A DNA stretch of 64,000 bases, taken from NCBI RefSeq assembly GCF_020404845.1, contig NZ_JAIOJZ010000029.1, positions 30,672-94,671 of the forward strand, given 5' to 3'. The notes beneath the pieces are model-generated. The model saw only the letters and a list, made by a program, of their open reading frames with translations, did not search any database and was not told the origin of the DNA. The position numbers and the translations under genes were made by a program. Below are positions 25,970-35,750 of the stretch, piece after piece. Source of the DNA: Streptomyces hyderabadensis. Its GTDB lineage: Bacteria > Actinomycetota > Actinomycetes > Streptomycetales > Streptomycetaceae. The number at the start of each line of letters is the position of its first letter. Positions within the stretch are counted from its first letter, which is position 1.

Positions 25970-26767
25970 TCAGTAGCGGCTACCGGCGGGAGGGTATCCG
26001 TCCCCGCCCGCCGGTGCCTGGGCGGGGGCGGCCGCGTGGGCCTCGCGGTCGTAGAACGGGCGCGCGTTGGCGCGCAGCCACAGGGCGACCGGGTCGTGGG
26101 CGTCGGTCATCGCCACCGTCGACACCGGCAGCCCGTCCGGCACCGCGCCGACGGACTGCTGCATCATCGCGCGCACCGCGTCGACGGCCGGCGGGGAGGT
26201 GTCGTACACGTCCAGGCCGATGGCCAGGTACGGCGCCCCCAGCGCCGGCTGCACCCAGGCGCGGCGCAGCGCGCGGACCGCCGGGGTGCGGTGCGCGTTC
26301 TGCGCGAGCAGGGCGTAGAACTGGGGGATCTCGATGGCCGGTTCGGACAGCCGGAGCGGCCCGGCGGGCTGGCGGTCCAGGCCGGAGGCGATGCGGCGCA
26401 GGTCGAGCCAGGGGATGCCGACGCCGCCGCCGGGGGCGTGCGGATTGAGCCACAGGCCGTAGTGGTCGGGGTAGAGGGCGCGGGCGACCTCCAGGCCGTC
26501 GACCACCTCGTACGACCGGTTCCAGCCGCTGGCCGACAGCTCCTGGGCGGAGGTCACGCAGGGGGCGTAGCCGTAGCCGTCGACCTCCATGTTCCCGTAC
26601 TGGGCGTCCGGGGAGCCGGCCTGGCCGTGCCACAGCAGCATCCAGACCTGGCCGGAGGTGGGGGTGGCCAGGGCGCGCAGCAGGGCCTCGTAGGCGTCGT
26701 AGCGCCCGGGCGTCACCTGGCGCAGCATGTGCTCGACCTGTCCGGTCGTGGTGCCGCTGGCGCTCAC
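25970..26767 (-). CDS. SseB-family protein (first copy)
   Basis: A 265-residue protein of the 'enhanced serine sensitivity' SseB family; the name comes from an E. coli overexpression phenotype and the molecular function is unknown. Family-like parts are GQVWMLLWHGQ near the N-terminus, a central SYEVVDGLEVARALYPDHYGLWLNP segment and the C-terminal DPVALWLRANARPFYDRE. GTG start at 26767 with GAAGGGG eight bases upstream. A second SseB-like gene lies 168 bases upstream on the same strand; the two C-termini match in the pattern WMRE/LRANA-RPFY. Confidence 0.75.
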   Translation of the reverse strand: MSASGTTTGQVEHMLRQVTPGRYDAYEALLRALATPTSGQVWMLLWHGQAGSPDAQYGNMEVDGYGYAPCVTSAQELSASGWNRSYEVVDGLEVARALYPDHYGLWLNPHAPGGGVGIPWLDLRRIASGLDRQPAGPLRLSEPAIEIPQFYALLAQNAHRTPAVRALRRAWVQPALGAPYLAIGLDVYDTSPPAVDAVRAMMQQSVGAVPDGLPVSTVAMTDAHDPVALWLRANARPFYDREAHAAAPAQAPAGGDGYPPAGSRY

Positions 26768-26882
26768 GTGTATCGCCCCTTCGAGAAGTTCCCCCGGTGT
26801 CGGGTCCAGCTTAAGGCTCCGCCGGGTGCGGGGGAGGTTCGGAGCTCGGGGTGTGCGGTCCTTGTTCGGCTGCGGCGCCGTC

Positions 26883-26913
26883 GTGGCTTGTCGCGCAGTT
26901 CCCCGCGCCCCTG
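26883..26913 (-). repeat. interspersed repeat, copy in intergenic DNA
   Basis: Read on the minus strand, a 31-base core starting CAGGGGCGCGGGGAACTGCG is identical to the copy inside the ABC gene at 53199-53229. Similarity continues a few bases beyond each end. I recognise the motif as common in Streptomyces intergenic regions. It lies between the two SseB-like genes. Confidence 0.7.
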
Positions 26914-26935
26914 ACGGCGTTTCCCATACCGGTGT

Positions 26936-27703
26936 TTACAAGTCACCGTTGTAGAAGGGCCTGACCTTCTCCCGCATCCAGTCGCAGACCGGGTCCTGGG
27001 CTGCTTCCAGGAGGATCAGGTTGACCTGCCACTTCAGGGGGGACCTGGCGAGGGCGCGGCCGAGGGCGTCCAGGGGGAGGGCGCGGGCGTCGCCCTCCCA
27101 GTGGGTGAGTTCGACGCCGACGAACAGGACCGGGTCGGCGGTCTCGACGGCGGCCAGGCAGCGGCGCGCGGTGCGCACGACGCCGATGGCAGCGAACTCC
27201 GCGGAGGCCGCGGCCAGGAAGTCCACCGGGTCGTCCTGCCAGTCCGGCTCGAAGAGGCGGACCCGGCCGCCGGAGGCCGGTCCGTCCAGCGGGGTGCGTC
27301 CGGCGCGGCACAGCTCGGCCACGGCGGGCGGCGGCAGCGGGATGCCGGCCACGCCCTCCGGGTTCACCGCGATGCCGACCTGCGGGGGCAGGCCGCGGGC
27401 GAACTCCACGGCGGGGGCGATGGTGTACGCCATGTGCGCCCCGGCGACCTGGCGCAGCTGCTCCTCGGAGCTGAACACCGGCACGTAGGCCTGGCCGTCG
27501 ATCTCCAGCGAGGGCAGGTCGAGGGGGCCGCTGTGCGGGCCGCCGCCGTTCGGCAGGGGTATCCACAGGAAGCTGCGGCCGAGGACCTCCACGATCCGGC
27601 CGCCGGCCGACGGGATGCCGAGGGAGGCGGACAGCACCTCCTCCAGCTCGTTGCCTGGCCATCCGCCGTGCGAGTGGGGGTGCGCCTGTGCCGGGAAGTC
27701 CAT
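26936..27703 (-). CDS. SseB-family protein (second copy)
   Basis: A 255-residue SseB-like protein. It opens with a His-rich stretch (AHPHSHGG), then NELEEVLSASLG, a central YVPVFSSEEQLRQVAG segment typical of SseB N-domains, and a C-terminal domain ending CDWMREKVRPFYNGDL. ATG at 27703. It is oriented like its paralogue at 25970-26767 and like the P-loop gene upstream, and is close to the serine/glycine genes starting at 28.9 kb. The serine connection is by family name and position only. Confidence 0.78.
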   Translation of the reverse strand: MDFPAQAHPHSHGGWPGNELEEVLSASLGIPSAGGRIVEVLGRSFLWIPLPNGGGPHSGPLDLPSLEIDGQAYVPVFSSEEQLRQVAGAHMAYTIAPAVEFARGLPPQVGIAVNPEGVAGIPLPPPAVAELCRAGRTPLDGPASGGRVRLFEPDWQDDPVDFLAAASAEFAAIGVVRTARRCLAAVETADPVLFVGVELTHWEGDARALPLDALGRALARSPLKWQVNLILLEAAQDPVCDWMREKVRPFYNGDL

Positions 27704-27781
27704 CTGCCTACCTACCGCCTGCCTGGTACCGCCGTTCGTGGCTGAAAGGCTAACCCGGTCGGCCCCGGGCCCTGCCGTGCG

Positions 27782-28450
27782 TCACCCCGTGAAGGCGATC
27801 CTGCGGAGGGTGTCGGCCGCCGCCCGGTCGAGGACGACCGCGGAGGCGCAGCCGCCGGGCAGGGTGCCTTCGGTCACCGCGCGCAGCAGGCGGGAGTTGG
27901 CCGTGCGGTGCCGCAGGAACGCGTACCGCGAGACGCCGCGGCCGCGCTCGCGCTGGCCGGCCAGGGCCTGGTCGGGAGCGACGTCGAGGAGCAGCAGGTG
28001 CAGGGTGCCCTCCCGGCGGCGGGCCTCGCGGGCCAGCCAGCCGCGCACCCAGGCCTGGGTGCCGCAGTCGTGCACGACGACGCCCTCGCCGGAGCGCAGC
28101 GCGCGGCGCAGCCCCGCGTAGTGGGCGAGGCGGACCAGGGGGCGGTAGAGCGCGTACGGCAGGAAGCGCGGCATGCGGCGGTCCCAGCGGTCGCGGGTGT
28201 CCTGGGAGTCGATGCGGCCGCCGCGCACGGTGCGCCGCATCAGCGTGGACTTGCCGCTGCCGGGCAGGCCGGTGATCACCACCAGGTCCCGGGGGCCGAA
28301 GAGGAGGGCGTGCGGGCTGCGGCCGTCGCGGTCCCTGAGGTCCCGGACGACGGGTGCGGGCAGTGGGGCGCATGCCTCGGGCGCCGGAGCGGCCGACTGC
28401 TTGGGCAGCGCGAGTCCCGAGGTGGTGGCGTACGCCGTGGTCCTGTTCAC
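27782..28450 (-). CDS. P-loop ATP-binding protein, kinase-like
   Basis: A 222-residue P-loop protein of the AAA_33/small-kinase type. Walker A is GLPGSGKSTLMRR, followed by RIDSQDTRDRWDRR, a position where kinases of this group bind substrate or metal, and VVVHDCGTQAWVRGW and LHLLLLDVAP as core strands. The first 50 residues are a variable Ala/Pro-rich tail. The GTG at 28450 has GGAGG nine bases upstream; the frame is open to 28567 but that part overlaps the leader of the divergent gcv operon. Substrate unknown. Confidence 0.75.
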   Translation of the reverse strand: MNRTTAYATTSGLALPKQSAAPAPEACAPLPAPVVRDLRDRDGRSPHALLFGPRDLVVITGLPGSGKSTLMRRTVRGGRIDSQDTRDRWDRRMPRFLPYALYRPLVRLAHYAGLRRALRSGEGVVVHDCGTQAWVRGWLAREARRREGTLHLLLLDVAPDQALAGQRERGRGVSRYAFLRHRTANSRLLRAVTEGTLPGGCASAVVLDRAAADTLRRIAFTG

Positions 28451-28635
28451 CGTGATCGTCCTCCCCTGGGGCGGTACACGAGTACCTCCCCGTCGAGTGT
28501 AAAGAGAAGGTAATGCGCGGGTCTCGCGTTTTCGTTCGCTTACTGCCACAAGCCGGTTACAGATCACGGTCTGCCACGGATCGCCGGGGCGTGCAATGAT
28601 GGCGGCGCCAACTGCATACCGGCCGTTTGAATCCG
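28451..28635. other. divergent leader before the glycine riboswitch
   Basis: This gap must hold the promoter of the riboswitch-gcvT transcript and that of the leftward P-loop gene. It has lower G+C around 28500-28570 (AAGAGAAGGTAATG), as promoters do here, but I cannot fix a -35/-10 pair. Confidence 0.4.
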
Positions 28636-28836
28636 CGCGGGAGAGTCCCCGGCCGCGCCGGGGCGCCGAAGGAGCAAGTCCCTCCCTTGAATCTCTCAGG
28701 CCCCGTTACCGCGCGGGCGAGGCACATCTGAAAAGCGGACCGCCCCCGAGGGCGGTCCCACCCAAGGTGCAAGCCCTGATCGCCGTACTCCGGTGGCCGT
28801 GGCGAACCTCTCAGGTTCCGATGACAGATGGGGAGG
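28636..28836 (+). promoter_or_regulatory. tandem glycine riboswitch
   Basis: The gcvT leader has two aptamer-like halves. The first shows GCGGGAGAGT, then GCCGAAGGAGCAAG and AATCTCTCAGG, with the GCACATCTGAAAAGCGGA closing part. The second shows a stable CCGCCCCCGAGGGCGG stem, AAGGTGCAAGCC, and GAACCTCTCAGG followed by GATGACAGATGGGGA. These are the conserved glycine-aptamer blocks. In known cases glycine binding switches gcv expression on. Confidence 0.9.
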
Positions 28837-28876
28837 ACCGACCTCGCCACGTCCTGTCCTGGGAGACGACCGACCG

Positions 28877-30010
28877 ATGAGCAGTACCGAACTGCGCCGT
28901 ACCGCGCTCGATGCCACGCATCGCGCGCTGGGCGCGACGATGACCGACTTCGCCGGCTGGGACATGCCGCTGCGCTACGGCTCCGAGCGCGAGGAGCACG
29001 TCGCGGTGCGCACCCGTGCCGGTCTCTTCGACCTCTCGCACATGGGTGAGATCACCGTCACCGGGCCGCAGGCGGCCGAGCTGCTGAACTTCGCGCTGGT
29101 CGGCAACATCGGCAGCGTGAAGCCGGGCCGGGCCCGCTACACCATGATCTGCCGCGAGGACGGCGGCATCCTGGACGACCTGATCGTCTACCGGCTGGGC
29201 GAAGCCGAGGCCGGGTCTTCTCACTACATGGTCGTCGCCAACGCCTCCAACGCCCAGGTCGTGCTGGACGCGCTGACCGAGCGGGCGGCCGGCTTCGACG
29301 CCGAGGTGCGCGACGACCGCGACGCCTACGCGCTGCTGGCGGTGCAGGGCCCCGAGTCCCCGGGCATCCTCGCGTCGCTCACCGACGCCGACCTGGACGG
29401 CCTGAAGTACTACGCCGGTCTGCCCGGCACGGTGGCGGGCGTCCCGGCGCTGATCGCGCGCACCGGTTACACCGGCGAGGACGGCTTCGAGCTGTTCGTG
29501 AAGCCCGAGCACGCCGTCGGACTGTGGGAGGCGCTGACCAAGGCCGGCGAGGGCGCGGGACTGGTCCCGTGCGGTCTGTCCTGCCGGGACACGCTGCGCC
29601 TGGAGGCGGGCATGCCGCTGTACGGCAACGAGCTGTCGACCGCGCTGACGCCCTTCGACGCCGGTCTGGGCCGGGTGGTGAAGTTCGAGAAGGAGGGCGA
29701 CTTCGTCGGGCGCGCCGCCCTGACCGAGGCCGCCGAGCGCGCCGCTTCCCAGCCGCCCCGCGTCCTGGTCGGCCTGGTCGCCGAGGGCCGCCGGGTGCCG
29801 CGTGCCGGGTACCCGGTCGTCGCGGGCGGCGAGGTGATCGGTGAGGTCACCTCCGGTGCCCCCTCCCCGACCCTGGGCAAGCCGATCGCCATGGCGTACG
29901 TCGACCCCGCGCACGCGGCCGAGGGCACGGAGGGCGTCGGTGTGGACATCCGGGGCAGCCACGAGCCGTACGAGGTCGTGGCGCTGCCGTTCTACAAGCG
30001 CCAGAAGTAG
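28877..30010 (+). CDS. gcvT: glycine cleavage system T protein (aminomethyltransferase)
   Basis: GcvT moves the methylene group from the aminomethyl-lipoyl arm of GcvH to tetrahydrofolate, releasing ammonia. The 377-residue protein shows TDFAGWDMPLRYGSEREEH, the SHMGEITVTG segment, RTGYTGEDGFELF and the conserved CRDTLRLEAGMPLYGNEL. The ATG at 28877 follows the riboswitch by about 40 bases. It is the first gene of gcvT-gcvH-glyA-sdaA; the decarboxylase gene gcvP is absent from the window. Confidence 0.97.
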   Translation: MSSTELRRTALDATHRALGATMTDFAGWDMPLRYGSEREEHVAVRTRAGLFDLSHMGEITVTGPQAAELLNFALVGNIGSVKPGRARYTMICREDGGILDDLIVYRLGEAEAGSSHYMVVANASNAQVVLDALTERAAGFDAEVRDDRDAYALLAVQGPESPGILASLTDADLDGLKYYAGLPGTVAGVPALIARTGYTGEDGFELFVKPEHAVGLWEALTKAGEGAGLVPCGLSCRDTLRLEAGMPLYGNELSTALTPFDAGLGRVVKFEKEGDFVGRAALTEAAERAASQPPRVLVGLVAEGRRVPRAGYPVVAGGEVIGEVTSGAPSPTLGKPIAMAYVDPAHAAEGTEGVGVDIRGSHEPYEVVALPFYKRQK

Positions 30011-30121
30011 ACACTGGGCGGCACTCGCCCCCTGTGTCCCGGGCGGCACCGGCCCCGTGTGCCGTACCGTCCCACCACCCCCTTCACCAGCCACTTCCTC
30101 GCGTACAGGAGAATTCAGGCC

Positions 30122-30499
30122 ATGAGCAACCCCCAGCAGCTGCGCTACAGCAAGGAGCACGAGTGGCTGTCGGGCGCCGAGGACGGCGCCTCGACGGTCG
30201 GCATCACGGAGCACGCGGCCAACGCGCTCGGTGACGTGGTCTTCGTCCAGCTCCCCGAGGTCGGCGACTCGGTCACCGCGGGCGAGACCTGCGGCGAACT
30301 GGAGTCGACCAAGTCCGTCTCCGACCTGTACTCCCCCGTCTCCGGCGAGGTCACCGAGGTCAACGAGGAAGTCGTCAACGACCCGTCGCTGGTGAACAGC
30401 GCCCCCTTCGAGGGCGGCTGGCTGTTCAAGGTGCGGATCACGGACGAGCCGGCCGACCTGCTCTCCGCCGACGAGTACACCGCCTTCACCGCCGGCTGA
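30122..30499 (+). CDS. gcvH: glycine cleavage system H protein
   Basis: GcvH is the lipoylated shuttle between the P, T and L proteins. The 125-residue protein has the lipoyl-domain fold and attachment site Lys64 in ESTKSVSDLYSPV. ATG at 30122 is preceded by AGGAGA. It lies 111 bases after gcvT and 14 bases before glyA. Confidence 0.97.
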   Translation: MSNPQQLRYSKEHEWLSGAEDGASTVGITEHAANALGDVVFVQLPEVGDSVTAGETCGELESTKSVSDLYSPVSGEVTEVNEEVVNDPSLVNSAPFEGGWLFKVRITDEPADLLSADEYTAFTAG

Positions 30500-30513
30500 G
30501 GAGTCCCGACCCC

Positions 30514-31776
30514 ATGTCGCTTCTGAACACACCCCTGCACGAGCTGGACCCGGACGTCGCCGCCGCCGTCGACGCCGAGCTGGACCGCCAGCAGTCCACC
30601 CTCGAGATGATCGCCTCGGAGAACTTCGCCCCGGTCGCGGTCATGGAGGCCCAGGGCTCGGTCCTCACCAACAAGTACGCCGAGGGCTACCCCGGCCGCC
30701 GCTACTACGGCGGCTGCGAGCACGTCGACGTGGTCGAGCAGATCGCCATCGACCGGGTCAAGGCGCTCTTCGGCGCCGAGCACGCCAACGTGCAGCCGCA
30801 CTCGGGCGCCCAGGCCAACGCGGCCGCGATGTTCGCGCTGCTCAAGCCGGGCGACACGATCATGGGTCTGAACCTCGCCCACGGCGGGCACCTGACCCAC
30901 GGCATGAAGATCAACTTCTCCGGCAAGCTCTACAACGTCGTCCCCTACCACGTCGGCGACGACGGCCAGGTCGACATGGCCGAGGTGGAGCGCCTCGCCA
31001 AGGAGAGCAAGCCGAAGCTGATCGTGGCCGGCTGGTCGGCCTACCCGCGGCAGCTGGACTTCGCCGCGTTCCGCAAGGTCGCCGACGAGGTCGGTGCGTA
31101 CCTGATGGTCGACATGGCGCACTTCGCCGGTCTGGTCGCGGCGGGCCTGCACCCGAACCCGGTCCCGCACGCCCACGTCGTCACCACGACCACCCACAAG
31201 ACGCTGGGCGGCCCCCGCGGCGGTGTGATCCTCTCCACGGCCGAGCTGGCCAAGAAGATCAACTCCGCCGTCTTCCCCGGTCAGCAGGGTGGCCCGCTGG
31301 AGCACGTGGTGGCCGCCAAGGCCGTCGCCTTCAAGGTCGCCGCGAGCGAGGACTTCAAGGAGCGCCAGCGTCGTACGCTGGAGGGCGCCCGCATCCTCGC
31401 CGAGCGCCTGGTGAAGGACGACGCCAGGGCGGCGGGCGTGTCGGTCCTGACCGGCGGCACGGACGTCCACCTGGTCCTGGTCGACCTGCGCGACTCCGAG
31501 CTGGACGGGCAGCAGGCCGAGGACCGCCTGCACGAGGTCGGCATCACGGTCAACCGCAACGCCGTCCCGAACGACCCGCGTCCGCCGATGGTGACCTCCG
31601 GTCTGCGCATCGGCACGCCGGCCCTGGCGACCCGCGGCTTCACGGCCGAGGACTTCGCCGAGGTCGCGGACGTGATCGCCGAGGCGCTGAAGCCGTCCTA
31701 CGACGCGGAGGCGCTCAAGGCCCGGGTGAAGGCCCTGGCAGACAAGCACCCGCTGTACCCGGGTCTGAACAAGTAG
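30514..31776 (+). CDS. glyA: serine hydroxymethyltransferase
   Basis: GlyA interconverts serine and glycine with tetrahydrofolate as one-carbon carrier. The 420-residue protein has SENF, the YPGRRYYGGCE segment, and the PLP lysine Lys229 in TTTHKTLGGPRGG. Placed after gcvT and gcvH, it can use the methylene-THF made by glycine cleavage to turn a second glycine into serine. A GAGGAG ribosome site overlaps the gcvH stop region. Confidence 0.98.
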   Translation: MSLLNTPLHELDPDVAAAVDAELDRQQSTLEMIASENFAPVAVMEAQGSVLTNKYAEGYPGRRYYGGCEHVDVVEQIAIDRVKALFGAEHANVQPHSGAQANAAAMFALLKPGDTIMGLNLAHGGHLTHGMKINFSGKLYNVVPYHVGDDGQVDMAEVERLAKESKPKLIVAGWSAYPRQLDFAAFRKVADEVGAYLMVDMAHFAGLVAAGLHPNPVPHAHVVTTTTHKTLGGPRGGVILSTAELAKKINSAVFPGQQGGPLEHVVAAKAVAFKVAASEDFKERQRRTLEGARILAERLVKDDARAAGVSVLTGGTDVHLVLVDLRDSELDGQQAEDRLHEVGITVNRNAVPNDPRPPMVTSGLRIGTPALATRGFTAEDFAEVADVIAEALKPSYDAEALKARVKALADKHPLYPGLNK

Positions 31777-31789
31777 ACACCGCACCTCC

Positions 31790-31835
31790 GGGTGGGGCGC
31801 CGTGCCCGCCACAAGCGGCGTCCGGCGCCCCACCC
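31790..31835 (+). terminator. hairpin between glyA and sdaA
   Basis: GGGTGGGGCGCCG (31790-31802) and its exact complement (31823-31835) form a 13-bp stem. The 20-base loop contains a small inner stem. It starts 14 bases after the glyA stop and may terminate or slow readthrough into sdaA. Confidence 0.65.
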
Positions 31836-31879
31836 GACGCACCCCCCCTCTGCACCACCCCCGTTCTGAGGAGTCCCCC

Positions 31880-33245
<1,366 letters not shown>

Positions 33246-33247
<2 letters not shown>

Positions 33248-33263
33248 GGCAGGCCCCTGCCCT
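33246..33263 (+). terminator. short hairpin at the end of sdaA
   Basis: AGGGCAG and CTGCCCT form a 7-bp stem with a 4-base loop overlapping the sdaA stop codon. It is weak compared with the other hairpins in the window. Confidence 0.4.
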
Positions 33264-33378
33264 CGTCCACGACCGGGAACACCCCCGCGGGCATCTCACA
33301 TCGTGACACGCGCTTTCCGAAAACCAAGACGGCTGAGATCGTTGCGGGGCACATGTTTCGCACGTGAAAGATCTAGGC

Positions 33379-34797
33379 ATGCCCGCACCAGCTTCCGCCC
33401 CCGCACCGCAGACGCCGGTCAATCCCCGGTCGCGGGTCCTCGTCGCCAGCCTCATGGGGACGACGATCGAGTTCTACGACTTCTACATCTACGCGACCGC
33501 CGCCGTCCTCGTCTTCCCGAAGCTCTTCTTCCCGAGCAGCGACCCCACCACGGCGCTGCTGTCGTCCTTCGCGGTCTTCGGCGCCGCGATGGTCGCGCGA
33601 CCGGTCGGCGCCGTCTTCTTCGGGCACCTCGGCGACCGGCTCGGCCGCAAGAAGACGCTGGTCGTCTCGCTGCTCACCATGGGCATCGCCACCTTCCTCA
33701 TCGGCGCCCTGCCGACCTACGCGCAGGCCGGCTGGATCGCCACCGCGCTGCTCGTGCTGATGCGGCTCGCGCAGGGCTTCGCGCTCGGCGGCGAGTGGAG
33801 CGGGGCCGCGCTGGTCGCGACCGAGAACGCGCCCCGCGGCAAGCGGGCCCTGTGGGGCACCTTCCCGCAACTCGGCGCACCGCTCGGCTTCATCATCGGC
33901 AACGGCCTGTTCCTGATCATCGGGGCGCTGCTGCCCTCCGAGAGCGGCGCCGACCCCACGCAGCCGTCCGAGGCCTTCGCGAGCTGGGGATGGCGCATCC
34001 CGTTCCTGTTCTCCGCCGTGATGGTCGCGATCGGCCTGTGGGTACGCTCGCGGCTCGTCGAGTCGACGGTGTTCACCCGGACCCGCGAGGCCGGCAAGGT
34101 GCGGAAGCTCCCGCTGGCCACCGTGGTCCAGGGGCACTGGAAGCAGCTGGTCCTGGGCACGTTCATCATGCTGGCGACCTACGTGCTCTTCTACCTCATG
34201 ACCACGTTCTCGCTGAGCTACGGACGCGCCGCGAAGGACGCCGACGTGCCGGGACTGGGGTACAGCTACACCACGTTCGTCCTGATGATGATCTTCGGCG
34301 TGCTGTTCTTCGCCGTGTTCACCCTGGTCTCCGGCCCGCTCGCCGACCGGTACGGACGCCGCGCCACCCTGGTCTGGATCACCGCCGCCATCGTGGTGTT
34401 CGGCCTGGTCTGGGTGCCGCTGATCGACATGGGCACGCTCGGCGTGGTGCTGTGGCTGGTGCTCGGCTTCACGCTGATGGGCATGACCTTCGGCCCGATG
34501 GGCGCGTTGCTGCCGGAGCTGTTCCCGACGAGCGTGCGGTACACCGGCTCCGGCATCTCGTACAACGTCAGCTCGATCCTCGGCGCGGCCGTCGCCCCGT
34601 TCATCGCGGTGGCGCTGTGGGAGGCCGGTGACGGCTCGCCGTGGCTGGTCGGCGTGTACCTCTCCGCGATGGCCGTACTGACGCTGGGCGCCCTCCTGCT
34701 CTCCAAGGAGACCAAGGACGTCTCCCTGGACGAGCAGGTGTCCGCGCCCGCCGGCGAGGCCCCCCGGACCACCCCGGCGGCCTCGTCCGCGTCCTGA
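33379..34797 (+). CDS. MFS transporter, metabolite:H+ symporter (MHS) type
   Basis: A 472-residue 12-helix transporter of the MHS group (relatives: ProP, ShiA). Signatures are GTTIEFYDFYIYATAA in helix 1, GHLGDRLGRKKTLV after helix 2, RLAQGFALGGEWSGAAL in helix 4, and GPLADRYGRRATLV in the second half. Substrate unknown; members carry osmolytes, dicarboxylates or aromatic acids. ATG at 33379 is preferred over GTG at 33364. It lies 131 bases after sdaA on the same strand. Confidence 0.88.
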   Translation: MPAPASAPAPQTPVNPRSRVLVASLMGTTIEFYDFYIYATAAVLVFPKLFFPSSDPTTALLSSFAVFGAAMVARPVGAVFFGHLGDRLGRKKTLVVSLLTMGIATFLIGALPTYAQAGWIATALLVLMRLAQGFALGGEWSGAALVATENAPRGKRALWGTFPQLGAPLGFIIGNGLFLIIGALLPSESGADPTQPSEAFASWGWRIPFLFSAVMVAIGLWVRSRLVESTVFTRTREAGKVRKLPLATVVQGHWKQLVLGTFIMLATYVLFYLMTTFSLSYGRAAKDADVPGLGYSYTTFVLMMIFGVLFFAVFTLVSGPLADRYGRRATLVWITAAIVVFGLVWVPLIDMGTLGVVLWLVLGFTLMGMTFGPMGALLPELFPTSVRYTGSGISYNVSSILGAAVAPFIAVALWEAGDGSPWLVGVYLSAMAVLTLGALLLSKETKDVSLDEQVSAPAGEAPRTTPAASSAS

Positions 34798-34834
34798 CCC
34801 GTCCAGGGGACCGCACCGGGCTGGATCCGGCGGT

Positions 34835-35569
34835 TCAGATGCCGCAGTTGGGGGCCGACCAGTACGGGGACGGGTCGAAGGCCACGTGGGTGTGGTCGTT
34901 GTGGCCGGGATAGCCCGGGCCGAGGATCTCGGAGAAGCCGTGCGTCCTGGCCTGCTGGGCGAGCCGGCAGAAGCTGGGCGAGCCGGTGAGGTCGGCGGCG
35001 TCGCCGTAGAGGTGGCGGCTGGTGGACGAGCCGCCGACGGCGTTGTTGCAGGCGCGGGAGCGGAAGCCGCTGGAGATCGTGATCGGCACGTCGCCGAGGG
35101 CGTGCCGCATCGCCTCCAGCTTCCACATGGTCTTCAGCGCGTTCGACTTGGCGGTGGCGGCGGAGACGGCGCCGCCCGACCAGTCGGAGTTGCACTTGTT
35201 CAGCTCCGCGTAGGTGAAGTGGACGGGCGTGCAGTCCGCGTCCTGGAGCGCGTAGATCTTGCTGAAGGTCGCGGGGCCGGCGATGCCGTCCGCGCCGAGA
35301 CCGTAGGCGGCCTGGAACTTCTTGACGGCGGCGGCGGTCCGGGCGCCGTACTGGCCGTCGTAGGAGAGCCGTTCGCCGGAGGTGACCCAGCCGGCGACGC
35401 GGATCTGGAGCTGCGTCACGTCGCTGCCGGACGAGCCCTGGCTCAGGGTGCGGTTCCAGGTGTAGCAGGAGTCGGCCTGAGCGGTGCCGGCGGTGGCGCC
35501 CACCCCGGCCACCGCGCCAGCCATGAGCATGACAAATGAGAGAAGAAGACGTGACACGCGTCTGAACAT
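34835..35569 (-). CDS. secreted zinc D-Ala-D-Ala carboxypeptidase (M15)
   Basis: A 244-residue exported protein with the layout of the Streptomyces albus G carboxypeptidase: signal peptide (about 1-32, ending TAGTAQA), a PG_binding_1 domain (GSSGSDVTQLQIRVAGW ... YDGQYGARTAAAVKKFQ), then a peptidase_M15 domain. Zinc ligands are His and Asp in SRHLYGDAADL and the His in NDHTHVAFDP. Predicted to trim peptide stems of peptidoglycan. The ATG at 35569 has GGGAGG five bases upstream. A TTGACG/CACGCT promoter lies above it. Confidence 0.92.
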   Translation of the reverse strand: MFRRVSRLLLSFVMLMAGAVAGVGATAGTAQADSCYTWNRTLSQGSSGSDVTQLQIRVAGWVTSGERLSYDGQYGARTAAAVKKFQAAYGLGADGIAGPATFSKIYALQDADCTPVHFTYAELNKCNSDWSGGAVSAATAKSNALKTMWKLEAMRHALGDVPITISSGFRSRACNNAVGGSSTSRHLYGDAADLTGSPSFCRLAQQARTHGFSEILGPGYPGHNDHTHVAFDPSPYWSAPNCGI

Positions 35570-35612
35570 CCCGGCCTCCCGACCGTCGAGTCGTCCGTGA
35601 ACCGCGGAGCCC

Positions 35613-35641
35613 AGCGTGCGGCACCGCGCTACGCGCGTCAA
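35613..35641 (-). promoter_or_regulatory. candidate vegetative promoter of the M15 gene
   Basis: Read leftward, TTGACG (35641-35636), a 17-base spacer and CACGCT (35618-35613) resemble a HrdB-type promoter, about 45 bases before the M15 start. Confidence 0.4.
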
Positions 35642-35750
35642 TGGCGCCCGGACGAACCGAAGTCGACGTTTCCGCTTCCGGCGGGGATCGCCCGTGCCAT
35701 CGTGGGGAATAACCAACTCCCGTCCCCCCACAGCCCCTCAGGGAGGCCCC

